Shown one piece after another: positions 34,589-42,165 of a DNA stretch of 64,000 bases. The stretch is from Sphaerospermopsis sp. SIO1G1 (GTDB lineage Bacteria; Cyanobacteriota; Cyanobacteriia; Cyanobacteriales; Nostocaceae). The notes below the pieces were generated by a model that was not told the DNA's origin, ran no database searches, and saw nothing but the letters and a program-made list of their open reading frames with translations. The position numbers and the translations under genes were made by a program. The stretch spans positions 718,886-782,885 of the forward strand of contig JAAHFX010000002.1 of the NCBI GenBank assembly GCA_010672785.1, in the 5' to 3' direction. Within the stretch, counting starts at the first letter, position 1; each line of letters opens with the position of its first letter.

Positions 34589-34975
34589 TTATTGGATGTT
34601 ATTAATTTTAGTCTGCAAAATTGTTTCCACCTTTTCAAACTCCTGAGTTAGTTGATATAACTGTTCAACACTACCTTCTAAATTACCACTTTCCCCTATA
34701 TTTTCCAGTTTTAAGCACAGATTATGAATCACCATTGCACCCATAGCGGCACTACTTGACTTCAATTTATGGGCTGTTTGTGCGAGATTTTTAGCTTCTT
34801 GTTGGTGAATGGATTTACTAATCTCTTGAATCAGTTGGGGTGATTCTTCTAAATAGCATTGAACTACTTTAGCAAATATTACTTCATCGTTTCCCAACAT
34901 GACGCGCAAAGATTCAAGAACTGCGGGATCAATAGAATGTTGAGTATCAGGAAAGTTAGATAGTCCTTGATTCAT
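34589..34975 (-). CDS. Histidine phosphotransfer (HPt) domain protein
   Basis: A 128-aa single-domain HPt protein. The phospho-accepting histidine is H69 in AHKLKSSSAAMGA, the canonical HPt motif, set in a four-helix bundle (SIDPAVLESLRVMLGND, then FAKVVQCYLEESPQLIQEIS). HPt proteins shuttle phosphate between receivers of hybrid kinases and response regulators. It is convergent with the REC-kinase gene, 87 bases away, so this locus encodes every piece of a multistep phosphorelay except a DNA-binding output. Transcription is separate from that of the kinases. Confidence 0.93.
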   Translation of the reverse strand: MNQGLSNFPDTQHSIDPAVLESLRVMLGNDEVIFAKVVQCYLEESPQLIQEISKSIHQQEAKNLAQTAHKLKSSSAAMGAMVIHNLCLKLENIGESGNLEGSVEQLYQLTQEFEKVETILQTKINNIQ

Positions 34976-35159
34976 ATTTTAATTTACCTACTTTATACCT
35001 TTATACCTAAAATTTCGGGATATCTGCTGGGTGTGAAGCCGATAATTTATGATCTTACTAATAGACATCTCCAGAAGTTAGGTTAAAATTTAAACACGTT
35101 AAGGCGTTCAGATTCTGACTCTGAGAGATATAGTGTAGTCATTCATACTAACATTAAAA

Positions 35160-35286
35160 CATATCACTTAATAGGCAGAGGCAAAAGGAGCTTTCTAGGA
35201 GGTTAAGTCCTTTTTCTTTGAGTGGAGCGGCGATTAGACTGGAGTAGAGTACAAGCTCCGTCTTAATCTTTTCCCCTTTTTTGACT
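35160..35286 (+). ncRNA. Candidate small RNA ending in an intrinsic terminator
   Basis: Two hairpins follow each other: AAAAGGA (35184-35190) with TCCTTTT (35208-35214), and GATTAGAC-T-GGAG (35232-35244) with CTCC-GTCT-T-AATC (35256-35268), which is followed by TTTTCCCCTTTTTT. An alternative pairing GGAGCTT/AAGCTCC spans both. The T-run places the terminator on the plus strand, whereas both neighbouring genes are on the minus strand, so it does not end a known gene. A cyanobacterial sRNA is a reasonable guess; I cannot match it to a named family. Confidence 0.4.
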
Positions 35287-35370
35287 TTTTTGAGCATTAA
35301 CAAAGCTACTTATCTGATTAACGACTGTATCTTCAGCTAACAGAATTCGCAACGGTAATTTTTCTGACAT

Positions 35371-35440
35371 CAGTTATCAGTTATCAGTTATCAGTTATCA
35401 GTTACCAGTTTTCACTGTTTACTGTTCACTGTTCACTGTT
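35371..35440 (+). repeat. TATCAGT and CTGTTCA heptamer repeats
   Basis: Four CAGTTAT units and three ACTGTTC units; these are the reverse complements of the two units that make up the long array at 15617-15848, in the same relative arrangement. Confidence 0.9.
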
Positions 35441-35555
35441 AACCAATCACCTTTTGCTGCAACCCCTAGATAAAGTGTCTTAGCCAATACAAAAGGGTAG
35501 GATTTACATCCCACCCCAAAAACTAAAACTATTTCTGGAAATCTGCGTTGGTTAA

Positions 35556-37568
35556 TTAACCTAACAATGCTTTAGCTTTAGCAACAACATTATCAGCACT
35601 AAAGCCAAATTCTTTCATACAAGTACCACCAGGAGCAGAAGCACCAAATCTATCAATGCTTACTGTATCACCTTCAGTACCAACATACTTGTGCCAACCA
35701 AAGCTACTAGCAGCTTCTACAGAAAGACGCTTTGTAACTGCTTTAGGAAGAACAGACTCTTTGTAAGCTGCATCTTGAGCATCAAATAAATCTGTGGAAG
35801 GCATGGAAACGACACGCACTTTCTTCCCTTCAGCACTTAATGTCTCAGCCGCACTTACACAAAGGTTAACTTCTGAACCAGTAGCAATTAAGATGATGTC
35901 TGGTGTACCAGCACAATCCACTAATACATATCCACCTTTGGTTACACCATCAACAGATGTACCAGCTAAGTTGGGAACACCTTGACGAGTAAATGCTAGT
36001 AAAGTGGGAGCGTTAGCTTTTGCTCTTTCAATTGCTACGGTATAAGCTCCAGAACATTCGTTACCATCAGCAGGACGAATTACTGTCAAGTTAGGAATAG
36101 CACGGAGAGAAGCTAAGGTTTCAATAGGTTGGTGAGTAGGGCCGTCTTCACCTTGGCCGATGGAGTCGTGAGTCATCACCCAAATTACTCCAGATTCAGA
36201 CAATGCAGACAGACGAATAGCAGCCCGCATATAGTCGGTGAAAATTAAGAAGGTTGCACCGTAGGGAATTAAACCAGAACCATGTAACGCCATCCCATTA
36301 CAGATTGCACCCATACCATGTTCCCGCACACCGAAGTGAACGTTACGGTTCTCGAATTTACCTTTTTGGAAGTCTCCTTCACCTTTAATTTCGGTTAAGT
36401 TGGAGTGGGTTAAGTCAGCAGAACCACCAATCATCTCAGGTAAAACTGCTGCTAATTTGTTCAGACAACCTTCTGAATGTTTACGGGTAGCTAATGCTTT
36501 ATCTTCTGGGGTGAAGGTAGGTAGAACATTGCTCCAACCTTCGGGTAATTTACCACTGACTAAACGCTCAAATTCAGCAGCTTCTGTGGGATATTTAGCT
36601 TTGTAGTTAGCGAAGGTGGTGTTCCATTCTTCTTCGTAACCTGCACCACGTTCTACTGCTTTACGGGTGTAGTTAAGAACGTCTTGGGGAATTTCAAAAG
36701 GCTCGTAGTTCCAACCTAAGTTTTCCCTGGTTGATGCTACTTCTTCAGCACCTAAAGCTGCACCGTGAATACCAGCAGTGTTTTGCTTTTTGGGAGCGCC
36801 ATAACCGATGGTTGTTGTCACCTTAATCATTGTAGGTTTGTCGGTGACAGATTTAGCTGTTTCGATAGCTTTGGCGATCGCGTCTAAATCGGTGTTACCA
36901 TCTTCTACATGAAGAACGTGCCAACCGTAGGATTCAAATCTTTTGGAAACGTCTTCGGTGAAAGCAACGTCAGTTGAACCATCAATGGAGATGTGGTTGT
37001 CATCATAAAGAGCAATTAACTTACCTAAGCCATAGTGACCAGCTAAAGAAGCAGCTTCTCCAGAAACACCTTCCATGTTACAACCATCACCTAAAATTAC
37101 ATAGGTGTAGTGGTCAACAATTGTAGCGTCGGGTTTGTTGTATTTAGCTGCCATGTGAGCTTCTGCCATTGCCAAACCCACAGCATTAGCAATACCTTGA
37201 CCTAAAGGCCCAGTAGTAACTTCTACACCAGCAGTTTCAAAGTTTTCTGGGTGTCCAGGAGTTCTAGAACCCCATTGACGGAATTGTTTAATATCTTCAA
37301 TACCTACGCTGTCGTAACCTGTCAAGTACAACATAGCATACTGCAACATACAGCCATGACCAGCAGAGAGGACAAAGCGATCGCGGTTAAACCATTTAGG
37401 GTTTTTGGGGTTGTACCGCATGAAGGAGTCCCAAAGGACAAACGCCATAGGAGCCGCACCCATAGGCAGTCCGGGGTGTCCCGACTTAGACTTTTCTATG
37501 GCATCAACAGCCAAAAATCGGATGGAGTTAATACAAAGTTCTTTGAGAGATTGGGTTGCAACAGCCAT
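35556..37568 (-). CDS. tkt: Transketolase
   Basis: A thiamine-diphosphate enzyme that transfers two-carbon ketol units in the Calvin-Benson cycle and pentose phosphate pathway. The 670-aa protein has the start [20 protein letters not shown], the [11 protein letters not shown] motif, the ThDP signature [18 protein letters not shown]...DDNHISIDG, the pyrimidine-domain [17 protein letters not shown] and RPADGNE. Length is standard. It is the last gene of the acpP-fabF-tkt series on the minus strand, a common cyanobacterial order, though a 342-base repeat-bearing gap separates it from fabF, so it may have its own promoter. Confidence 0.98.
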   Translation of the reverse strand: MAVATQSLKELCINSIRFLAVDAIEKSKSGHPGLPMGAAPMAFVLWDSFMRYNPKNPKWFNRDRFVLSAGHGCMLQYAMLYLTGYDSVGIEDIKQFRQWGSRTPGHPENFETAGVEVTTGPLGQGIANAVGLAMAEAHMAAKYNKPDATIVDHYTYVILGDGCNMEGVSGEAASLAGHYGLGKLIALYDDNHISIDGSTDVAFTEDVSKRFESYGWHVLHVEDGNTDLDAIAKAIETAKSVTDKPTMIKVTTTIGYGAPKKQNTAGIHGAALGAEEVASTRENLGWNYEPFEIPQDVLNYTRKAVERGAGYEEEWNTTFANYKAKYPTEAAEFERLVSGKLPEGWSNVLPTFTPEDKALATRKHSEGCLNKLAAVLPEMIGGSADLTHSNLTEIKGEGDFQKGKFENRNVHFGVREHGMGAICNGMALHGSGLIPYGATFLIFTDYMRAAIRLSALSESGVIWVMTHDSIGQGEDGPTHQPIETLASLRAIPNLTVIRPADGNECSGAYTVAIERAKANAPTLLAFTRQGVPNLAGTSVDGVTKGGYVLVDCAGTPDIILIATGSEVNLCVSAAETLSAEGKKVRVVSMPSTDLFDAQDAAYKESVLPKAVTKRLSVEAASSFGWHKYVGTEGDTVSIDRFGASAPGGTCMKEFGFSADNVVAKAKALLG

Positions 37569-37910
37569 AATTTTTTATTGTTAACGACGGGTTAGGACTC
37601 TTTCTAGCTTTCTGTGTTTGGGGTCATTATATAGCGATCCCAGCACTCTCATCATCCCATTTTTACTAGCATGAGGACAAGCGGGGTTTTCTGAGTTTGA
37701 GGTGATGAATACAGCTAATAATTTGTCGGTCTTGAACTTAGGGTTTTGCAAGGAGTGATATTTGTAATACTTTTTGCCTCGTTATTTGCGGAGTTGGGGA
37801 GTTGGGGAGTTGGGGAAGTGGGGAGATGGGGAGAAAATTCTTTCCCAGTCACCAATCACCAATCACCAATCACCAATCACCAGTCACCAATCACCAATCA
37901 CAAATCAGCA
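37569..37910. other. Intergenic region between fabF and tkt
   Basis: 342 bases holding the tkt leader and two heptamer arrays (GGAGTTG, about 37790-37832; TCACCAA, about 37848-37904). No gene is supported. Confidence 0.6.
37790..37904 (+). repeat. GGAGTTG and TCACCAA heptamer arrays
   Basis: Two adjacent arrays, four to five GGAGTTG-like units and about eight TCACCAA units, just after the fabF stop codon. Confidence 0.9.
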
Positions 37911-39158
37911 TTATTTATATTTTCTAAATGCCAAAGTGACATTGTGACCACCGAATCCAAAGGAATTAGATAGTGCTACCTCTACTGTTTCACTACGACT
38001 GATATGGGGAACATAATCTAAATCGCAGCCTTCATCAGGATGATCTAAATGAATTGTAGGGGGTATACGGTCATTAGCGATCGCCAAAATTGTAGCTACT
38101 GCTTCTATTCCTCCTGAACCACCTAATAAATGGCCTGTCATAGATTTGGTAGAACTAATTGCCACCTTATGGGCATGATCTCCCAAAGCCTTTTTAATAG
38201 CTGCGGTTTCCGTCACATCATTGGCTGGGGTACTTGTGCCATGAGCGTTTATGTAACTAATCATTTCTGGTGTCAGTTGACCATCTTTGATAGCTAGTTC
38301 TATTGCTCTAGCTGCTCCTAAACCACCGGGAACCGGTGAGGTCATATGGTAAGCATCACAGGTCATTCCATAACCTATCATTTCTCCATAAATATGAGCG
38401 TCACGACTGATGGCGTGGTCTAATTCTTCCAGAATTAAAACACCTGAACCTTCACCCATGATGAAGCCATCTCGGTCTTTGTCAAAAGGACGACAAGCTT
38501 TATCTGGATCGTTTTTAGTAGAAAGCGCTCTGGCAGCAGCAAATCCAGCTACAGATAAGGGTGTTACTGCGGCTTCTGAACCGCCACAAATCATTGCTTG
38601 GGCATAGCCATTTTGAATGATACGGAAGGCATCACCGATAGCATTAGAACCAGAGGCACAAGCTGTTACAGGACATGAGTTTGGGCCTTTTGCGCCTGTA
38701 TGGATTGCTGTTAGTCCAGCCGCCATATTAGCTATCATCATGGGAATCATGAAGGGACTACATCGGTCTGGTCCTTTATTTAAATAGATTGTTTGTTGAT
38801 CTTCTAAAACTTTAATACCACCAACGCCCGAACCGATCATGACACCTACCTGTTCAGCGTTGAGGTCATTAATAACTAATTTTGCGTCTGCTATTGCTTG
38901 TTTAGCAGCAGCTACGGCAAATTGGGCAAAACGATCCGTGCGTTTGGCTTCTTTTTTTTCCATATAGTCATGGGGATCGAAGTTTTTTACTTCCCCCGCT
39001 ATACGGCAGTTATGGTTAGACGTATCAAAAGCTGTGATGAAGTCTATTCCATTACGTCCTTCCAGCAATGCTTCCCAATATTTAGAATGTGTGTTACCAA
39101 GAGGAGTAATCGCGCCAATACCAGTTACAACAACGCGCTTACGTTTATAGTCTGTCAT
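37911..39158 (-). CDS. fabF: Beta-ketoacyl-ACP synthase II
   Basis: FabF condenses malonyl-ACP with acyl-ACP during fatty acid elongation. The 415-aa protein shows the thiolase-fold triad: Cys in VTACASGSNAIGDAF, His in NAHGTSTPANDVTE and His in KSMTGHLLGGSGG, plus the C-terminal NSFGFGGHN. It lies 166 bases downstream of acpP, its carrier protein, in the conserved acpP-fabF arrangement. It is a stand-alone housekeeping synthase, not part of the AT-ACP-TE fusion locus. Confidence 0.97.
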   Translation of the reverse strand: MTDYKRKRVVVTGIGAITPLGNTHSKYWEALLEGRNGIDFITAFDTSNHNCRIAGEVKNFDPHDYMEKKEAKRTDRFAQFAVAAAKQAIADAKLVINDLNAEQVGVMIGSGVGGIKVLEDQQTIYLNKGPDRCSPFMIPMMIANMAAGLTAIHTGAKGPNSCPVTACASGSNAIGDAFRIIQNGYAQAMICGGSEAAVTPLSVAGFAAARALSTKNDPDKACRPFDKDRDGFIMGEGSGVLILEELDHAISRDAHIYGEMIGYGMTCDAYHMTSPVPGGLGAARAIELAIKDGQLTPEMISYINAHGTSTPANDVTETAAIKKALGDHAHKVAISSTKSMTGHLLGGSGGIEAVATILAIANDRIPPTIHLDHPDEGCDLDYVPHISRSETVEVALSNSFGFGGHNVTLAFRKYK

Positions 39159-39324
39159 GATTCAGTTAAAGATGGCGAAAAAGCAGCAATTAAAAAATAC
39201 AAACAGAGAGTTCCAGAATTAGGGATGATAAGATATTAGACATCAAAATTGGGAACTGTGCAAAATTAAAAATTTCTTAGTTCCCACTCCCCTAAAACCT
39301 ATTCTCTCAAAAGTTTTAGTTAGG

Positions 39325-39561
39325 TTACTCAGCCTTGTTTTTGTTGATGTACTCTACTACATCTTGGACAGTCTGCATTTTTTCAGCATCTTCATCGGGA
39401 ATTTCCATACCAAATTCTTCTTCCAATGCCATGACTAATTCCACAACATCAAGGGAGTCTGCTGATAAATCGTCTGTGAATGAGGCTGTAGGCTGAACTT
39501 TTTCTTCTTCTACCCCTAATTGTTCGGCGACAATTTCTTGAACTTTTGTCAAAATACTCAT
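39325..39561 (-). CDS. acpP: Acyl carrier protein
   Basis: A 78-aa acidic carrier protein for fatty acid synthesis. The phosphopantetheine attachment serine lies in [20 protein letters not shown], the invariant DSL motif, and the helix III region ends in [20 protein letters not shown]. It is followed by fabF and tkt on the same strand. Length and sequence are typical of cyanobacterial AcpP. Confidence 0.98.
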   Translation of the reverse strand: MSILTKVQEIVAEQLGVEEEKVQPTASFTDDLSADSLDVVELVMALEEEFGMEIPDEDAEKMQTVQDVVEYINKNKAE

Positions 39562-39952
39562 AGATGAAAGTCCTTTACCAGTTGCTATGATCTGCTCTTT
39601 ATCGGCAATGTTTTTTGAGCATATTCATCTTATCGGAAAGGGTGTTCCTGAGTATAGTTATTAGGTGATTGGTGATTAGTGATTGGTGATTGGTGATTGG
39701 TGATTGGTGACTGGTGATTGGTGACTGGTGATTGGTGACTGGTGATTGGGAATAGGTAAAGAAATTTCACCCCATCTCCCCCTCACCCCATCTCCCCATC
39801 TCCCCATCTCCCCCTCACCCCATCTCCCCCTCACCCCTCATCCCCCTCACCCCATCTCTTAAAATTACCCTTTTCAAGCTATACTCACGGGAGAGAATCA
39901 AACTTTTGAATTTGTTGTTATCGAGCGATCGCTCTTATTCACAGATAATTTT
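39562..39952. other. Divergent intergenic region with two heptamer arrays
   Basis: 391 bases between acpP and the HdrB-like gene. It holds the acpP promoter region on the left and the repeat arrays at 39664-39860. No gene is supported. Confidence 0.6.
39664..39860 (+). repeat. TGATTGG/TGACTGG array followed by C-rich CCCCATCT array
   Basis: About twelve TGRTTGG/TGACTGG heptamers (39664-39749) are followed by a C-rich array of CACCCCATCTCCC-like units (39769-39860). The same two-part arrangement occurs at 4481-4571. Confidence 0.9.
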
Positions 39953-40858
39953 ATGCTATCTCAATCTCTAAAATACGCTTACTATCCTGGTTGTGTTGCT
40001 CAAGGTGCTTGTCGAGAATTATATCTTTCTACACAGTCTCTGACTCAAGCTTTGGGTATAGAACTAATTGAACTAAAAAAGGCTAGTTGTTGTGGTTCGG
40101 GAACTTTTAAGGAAGATTCTCAATTACTAGAAGATACTGTTAATGCCAGAAATATTGCCTTAGCTGAGGAATTAAATTTACCACTCTTAACTCACTGTAG
40201 CACTTGCCAAGGTGTGATCGGTCATGTTGATGAACGTCTGAAGGAATCCCAGACAGAACAACCAGAATATGTTGATCAGGTAAATGGGTTATTAAAAAAG
40301 GAAGGTTGCTCACCTTATCAAGGTAATACAGAAGTTAAACATATTCTTTATGCTTTAGTTCAAGACTATGGTTTAGATAATATCAAAGAGCGTGCTGTCC
40401 GCAAATTAACTGGTCTGAAATGTGCAGCTTTTTATGGTTGTTATTTACTCCGCGCGCAGAAATCCATGCCCTATGATGATCCATTTAACCCACAAGCAAT
40501 GGAAAATGTGATTCAGGCTGTGGGAGCAACACCTGTATATTATCGTGGCAGAACTCAATGTTGTGGTTGGCCTCTTTCTAGTTATGCCACCAATGAATCC
40601 TTTCAAATGGCAGGAACGCACATTCAAGAAGCTATAGAGGGTGGTGCTGATTGTCTGGTTACACCTTGTCCATTGTGTCATTTGAATTTAGATTCTCGCC
40701 AACCAGAGGTAGAAAAGGTAATTGGGAAAAAGTTAGGTTTGCCTGTTTTACATTTACCTCAGTTAGTTGCTTTATCTTTGGGTGTTGATCCTGAAAAGTT
40801 AGGTTTGGATCGTCATATTGTTTCCACAAAACCTGTTTTGGAGAAGTTAGGATTTTAG
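39953..40858 (+). CDS. HdrB-like (CCG-domain) iron-sulfur protein
   Basis: A 301-aa protein of the heterodisulfide reductase subunit B family. It starts KYAYYPGCVAQGACRELYLS and carries two CCG-type cysteine blocks: C..., ASCCGSGTF, CSTCQG in the first half, and FYGCYLL, TQCCGWPLSSY, TPCPLC in the second. In methanogens such blocks ligate non-cubane 4Fe-4S clusters; SdhE-type homologues join succinate dehydrogenases. Methanogenesis is not involved in cyanobacteria, so a partner such as succinate dehydrogenase or another quinone-linked oxidoreductase is plausible but unproven. No hdrA or hdrC gene is adjacent. It is a single gene. Confidence 0.87.
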   Translation: MLSQSLKYAYYPGCVAQGACRELYLSTQSLTQALGIELIELKKASCCGSGTFKEDSQLLEDTVNARNIALAEELNLPLLTHCSTCQGVIGHVDERLKESQTEQPEYVDQVNGLLKKEGCSPYQGNTEVKHILYALVQDYGLDNIKERAVRKLTGLKCAAFYGCYLLRAQKSMPYDDPFNPQAMENVIQAVGATPVYYRGRTQCCGWPLSSYATNESFQMAGTHIQEAIEGGADCLVTPCPLCHLNLDSRQPEVEKVIGKKLGLPVLHLPQLVALSLGVDPEKLGLDRHIVSTKPVLEKLGF

Positions 40859-40860
40859 GA

Positions 40861-40958
40861 GACTGGTGATTGGTGATTGGGGATTGGTGATTGAGGATTG
40901 GTGATCGGTAACTGGGGATTGGGGATTGGTGATCGGTAACTGGGGATTGGTGACTGGG
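40861..40958 (+). repeat. GGGGATTGGTGAT-type imperfect heptamer array
   Basis: Degenerate TGATTGG/GGGATTGG/GATCGGTAACTG units between the HdrB-like gene and lpxD; a 22-base higher-order unit is repeated. Confidence 0.8.
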
Positions 40959-40973
40959 TAAATTTATTAATTA

Positions 40974-41027
40974 GGGTTCCCTGTTCCCTGTTCCCTCGTC
41001 TCCACAGATCACTTTTTCAGCATCCCC
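40974..41027 (-). repeat. Dispersed GTTCCCTGTTCCCT...CACAGATCACTTTT segment
   Basis: This segment is also found beside palindromic element copies 1 (about 8333-8375) and 3 (reverse complement, about 63110-63150), so it is a third copy of the flank without the palindrome. Confidence 0.7.
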
Positions 41028-41029
41028 TA

Positions 41030-41088
41030 ATTACGAATTACGTAAGCGTAGCTCTCCCGAAGGGAGCATTACGAATTACGAATTACGT
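41030..41088 (+). repeat. Single copy of the GCGTAGCTCTCC hairpin repeat
   Basis: Matches the repeat at 20811-20894 with TCCC-GAA-GGGA in place of TCCT-GAA-AGGA, a compensatory change that keeps the stem. It is bordered by several TACGAATTACG copies. Confidence 0.85.
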
Positions 41089-41107
41089 AAGTATTTGATC
41101 CAAACTC

Positions 41108-42139
41108 CTAACCTAATTTGCGTTTTAACTCTTTGATGGATTGATAAATATCTGGAAGACGACTATAGATAGCAGATACTTTTAGGTATAGTTTATGGGG
41201 TAAAGCAGGAGAACCAGAAACTATTTCTCCAGGAGAGATGTTACTGTGAACACCTGCTTGTGCAGAGGCGATCGCCCCATCTCCAATTGTTACTTGGTTG
41301 GCTATTCCTGACTGTCCTGCTAAAATAACGCGGTTGCCAACTTTTACACCTCCGGCCATTCCTGCTTGTCCAGCGATCGCGCATCCTGAACCAATTTTAC
41401 AACCATGTCCTATTTGGACTAAATTATCTATTTTGGTATCTGAACCAATCCTTGTTTCTCCAACAGCGGGACGATCTACAGCACTGTTACAACCAATTTC
41501 TACTCGATCTTCTAAGATTGTATAACCGGATTGTTCCATTTTTAACCAGCCTGTGGGGGTAGGAACAAAACCAAAGCCTTCTGCACCGATGACTACACCA
41601 CTATGAATTACACAGTCTGCACCGATTTGACTCCGTTCATGGATACTACAGTTAGCGTGTAGGGTGGTGCGATCGCCAATTTTGACTTCAGGATAAATAA
41701 CGACGTTGGGGTGAATAATTACACCATTACCAATTTCCACATTTTCAGAAATGACAGCATGAGCGCCAATACAAGTATTTTTACCGATTTTTACAGTGGG
41801 GTGAATAACTGCACTGGGGTGAATTCCCGGTTGTGGTTTGTAAGGTTGATAAAAAAGAGCGATCGCTTGAGCAAATAATAGCCTGGGTTCAGGGGTTGCT
41901 AACCATGCGATACCCTTTTCTGTAGCTTGCTGTTGTATTTTTTCATCCAGGGGTAAAATTAAAGCACTAGCAGCAGTAGAATTAATTAAGGAAGAAAATT
42001 TTCCACTTTCCACATAACTGAGTTGACCTATTTGAGCTTCATCTATAGCAGCTACTCCAGTAATTTCTTGGTCTTGTTCTAAATTAATATTAACAGTAAC
42101 AATATTACCTAACTGATTAACAATTTCACTAAACTTCAT
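41108..42139 (-). CDS. lpxD: UDP-3-O-acylglucosamine N-acyltransferase
   Basis: LpxD adds the second acyl chain in lipid A synthesis, using acyl-ACP. The 343-aa protein has the N-terminal LpxD uridine-binding domain (LSYVESGKFSSLINSTAASA) followed by a left-handed beta-helix of hexapeptide repeats (IHPSAVIHPTVKIGKNTCIG onwards). The catalytic His is in NLVQIGHGCKIG. It follows the Wzc-like kinase by 26 bases, so it belongs to the same minus-strand transcription unit. Many cyanobacteria keep LpxD-like enzymes, and the acylated substrate may be the envelope glycolipid. Confidence 0.93.
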   Translation of the reverse strand: MKFSEIVNQLGNIVTVNINLEQDQEITGVAAIDEAQIGQLSYVESGKFSSLINSTAASALILPLDEKIQQQATEKGIAWLATPEPRLLFAQAIALFYQPYKPQPGIHPSAVIHPTVKIGKNTCIGAHAVISENVEIGNGVIIHPNVVIYPEVKIGDRTTLHANCSIHERSQIGADCVIHSGVVIGAEGFGFVPTPTGWLKMEQSGYTILEDRVEIGCNSAVDRPAVGETRIGSDTKIDNLVQIGHGCKIGSGCAIAGQAGMAGGVKVGNRVILAGQSGIANQVTIGDGAIASAQAGVHSNISPGEIVSGSPALPHKLYLKVSAIYSRLPDIYQSIKELKRKLG

Positions 42140-42165
42140 TATTTCTTACCAGAGAATATATGCCA

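Larger units (their letters stand above)
34976..35555. other. Intergenic region with possible small RNA and heptamer repeats
   Basis: 580 bases without a protein gene. It contains a plus-strand transcript-like segment with a terminator (35160-35286), then TATCAGT and CTGTTCA heptamer repeats (35371-35440). Confidence 0.6.

Noticed and set aside
39953..40858. Evidence of methanogenic or sulfur-oxidising heterodisulfide pathway
   Set aside because: Only an HdrB-like protein is present, with no HdrA/HdrC neighbours; such proteins occur singly in ordinary cyanobacteria.
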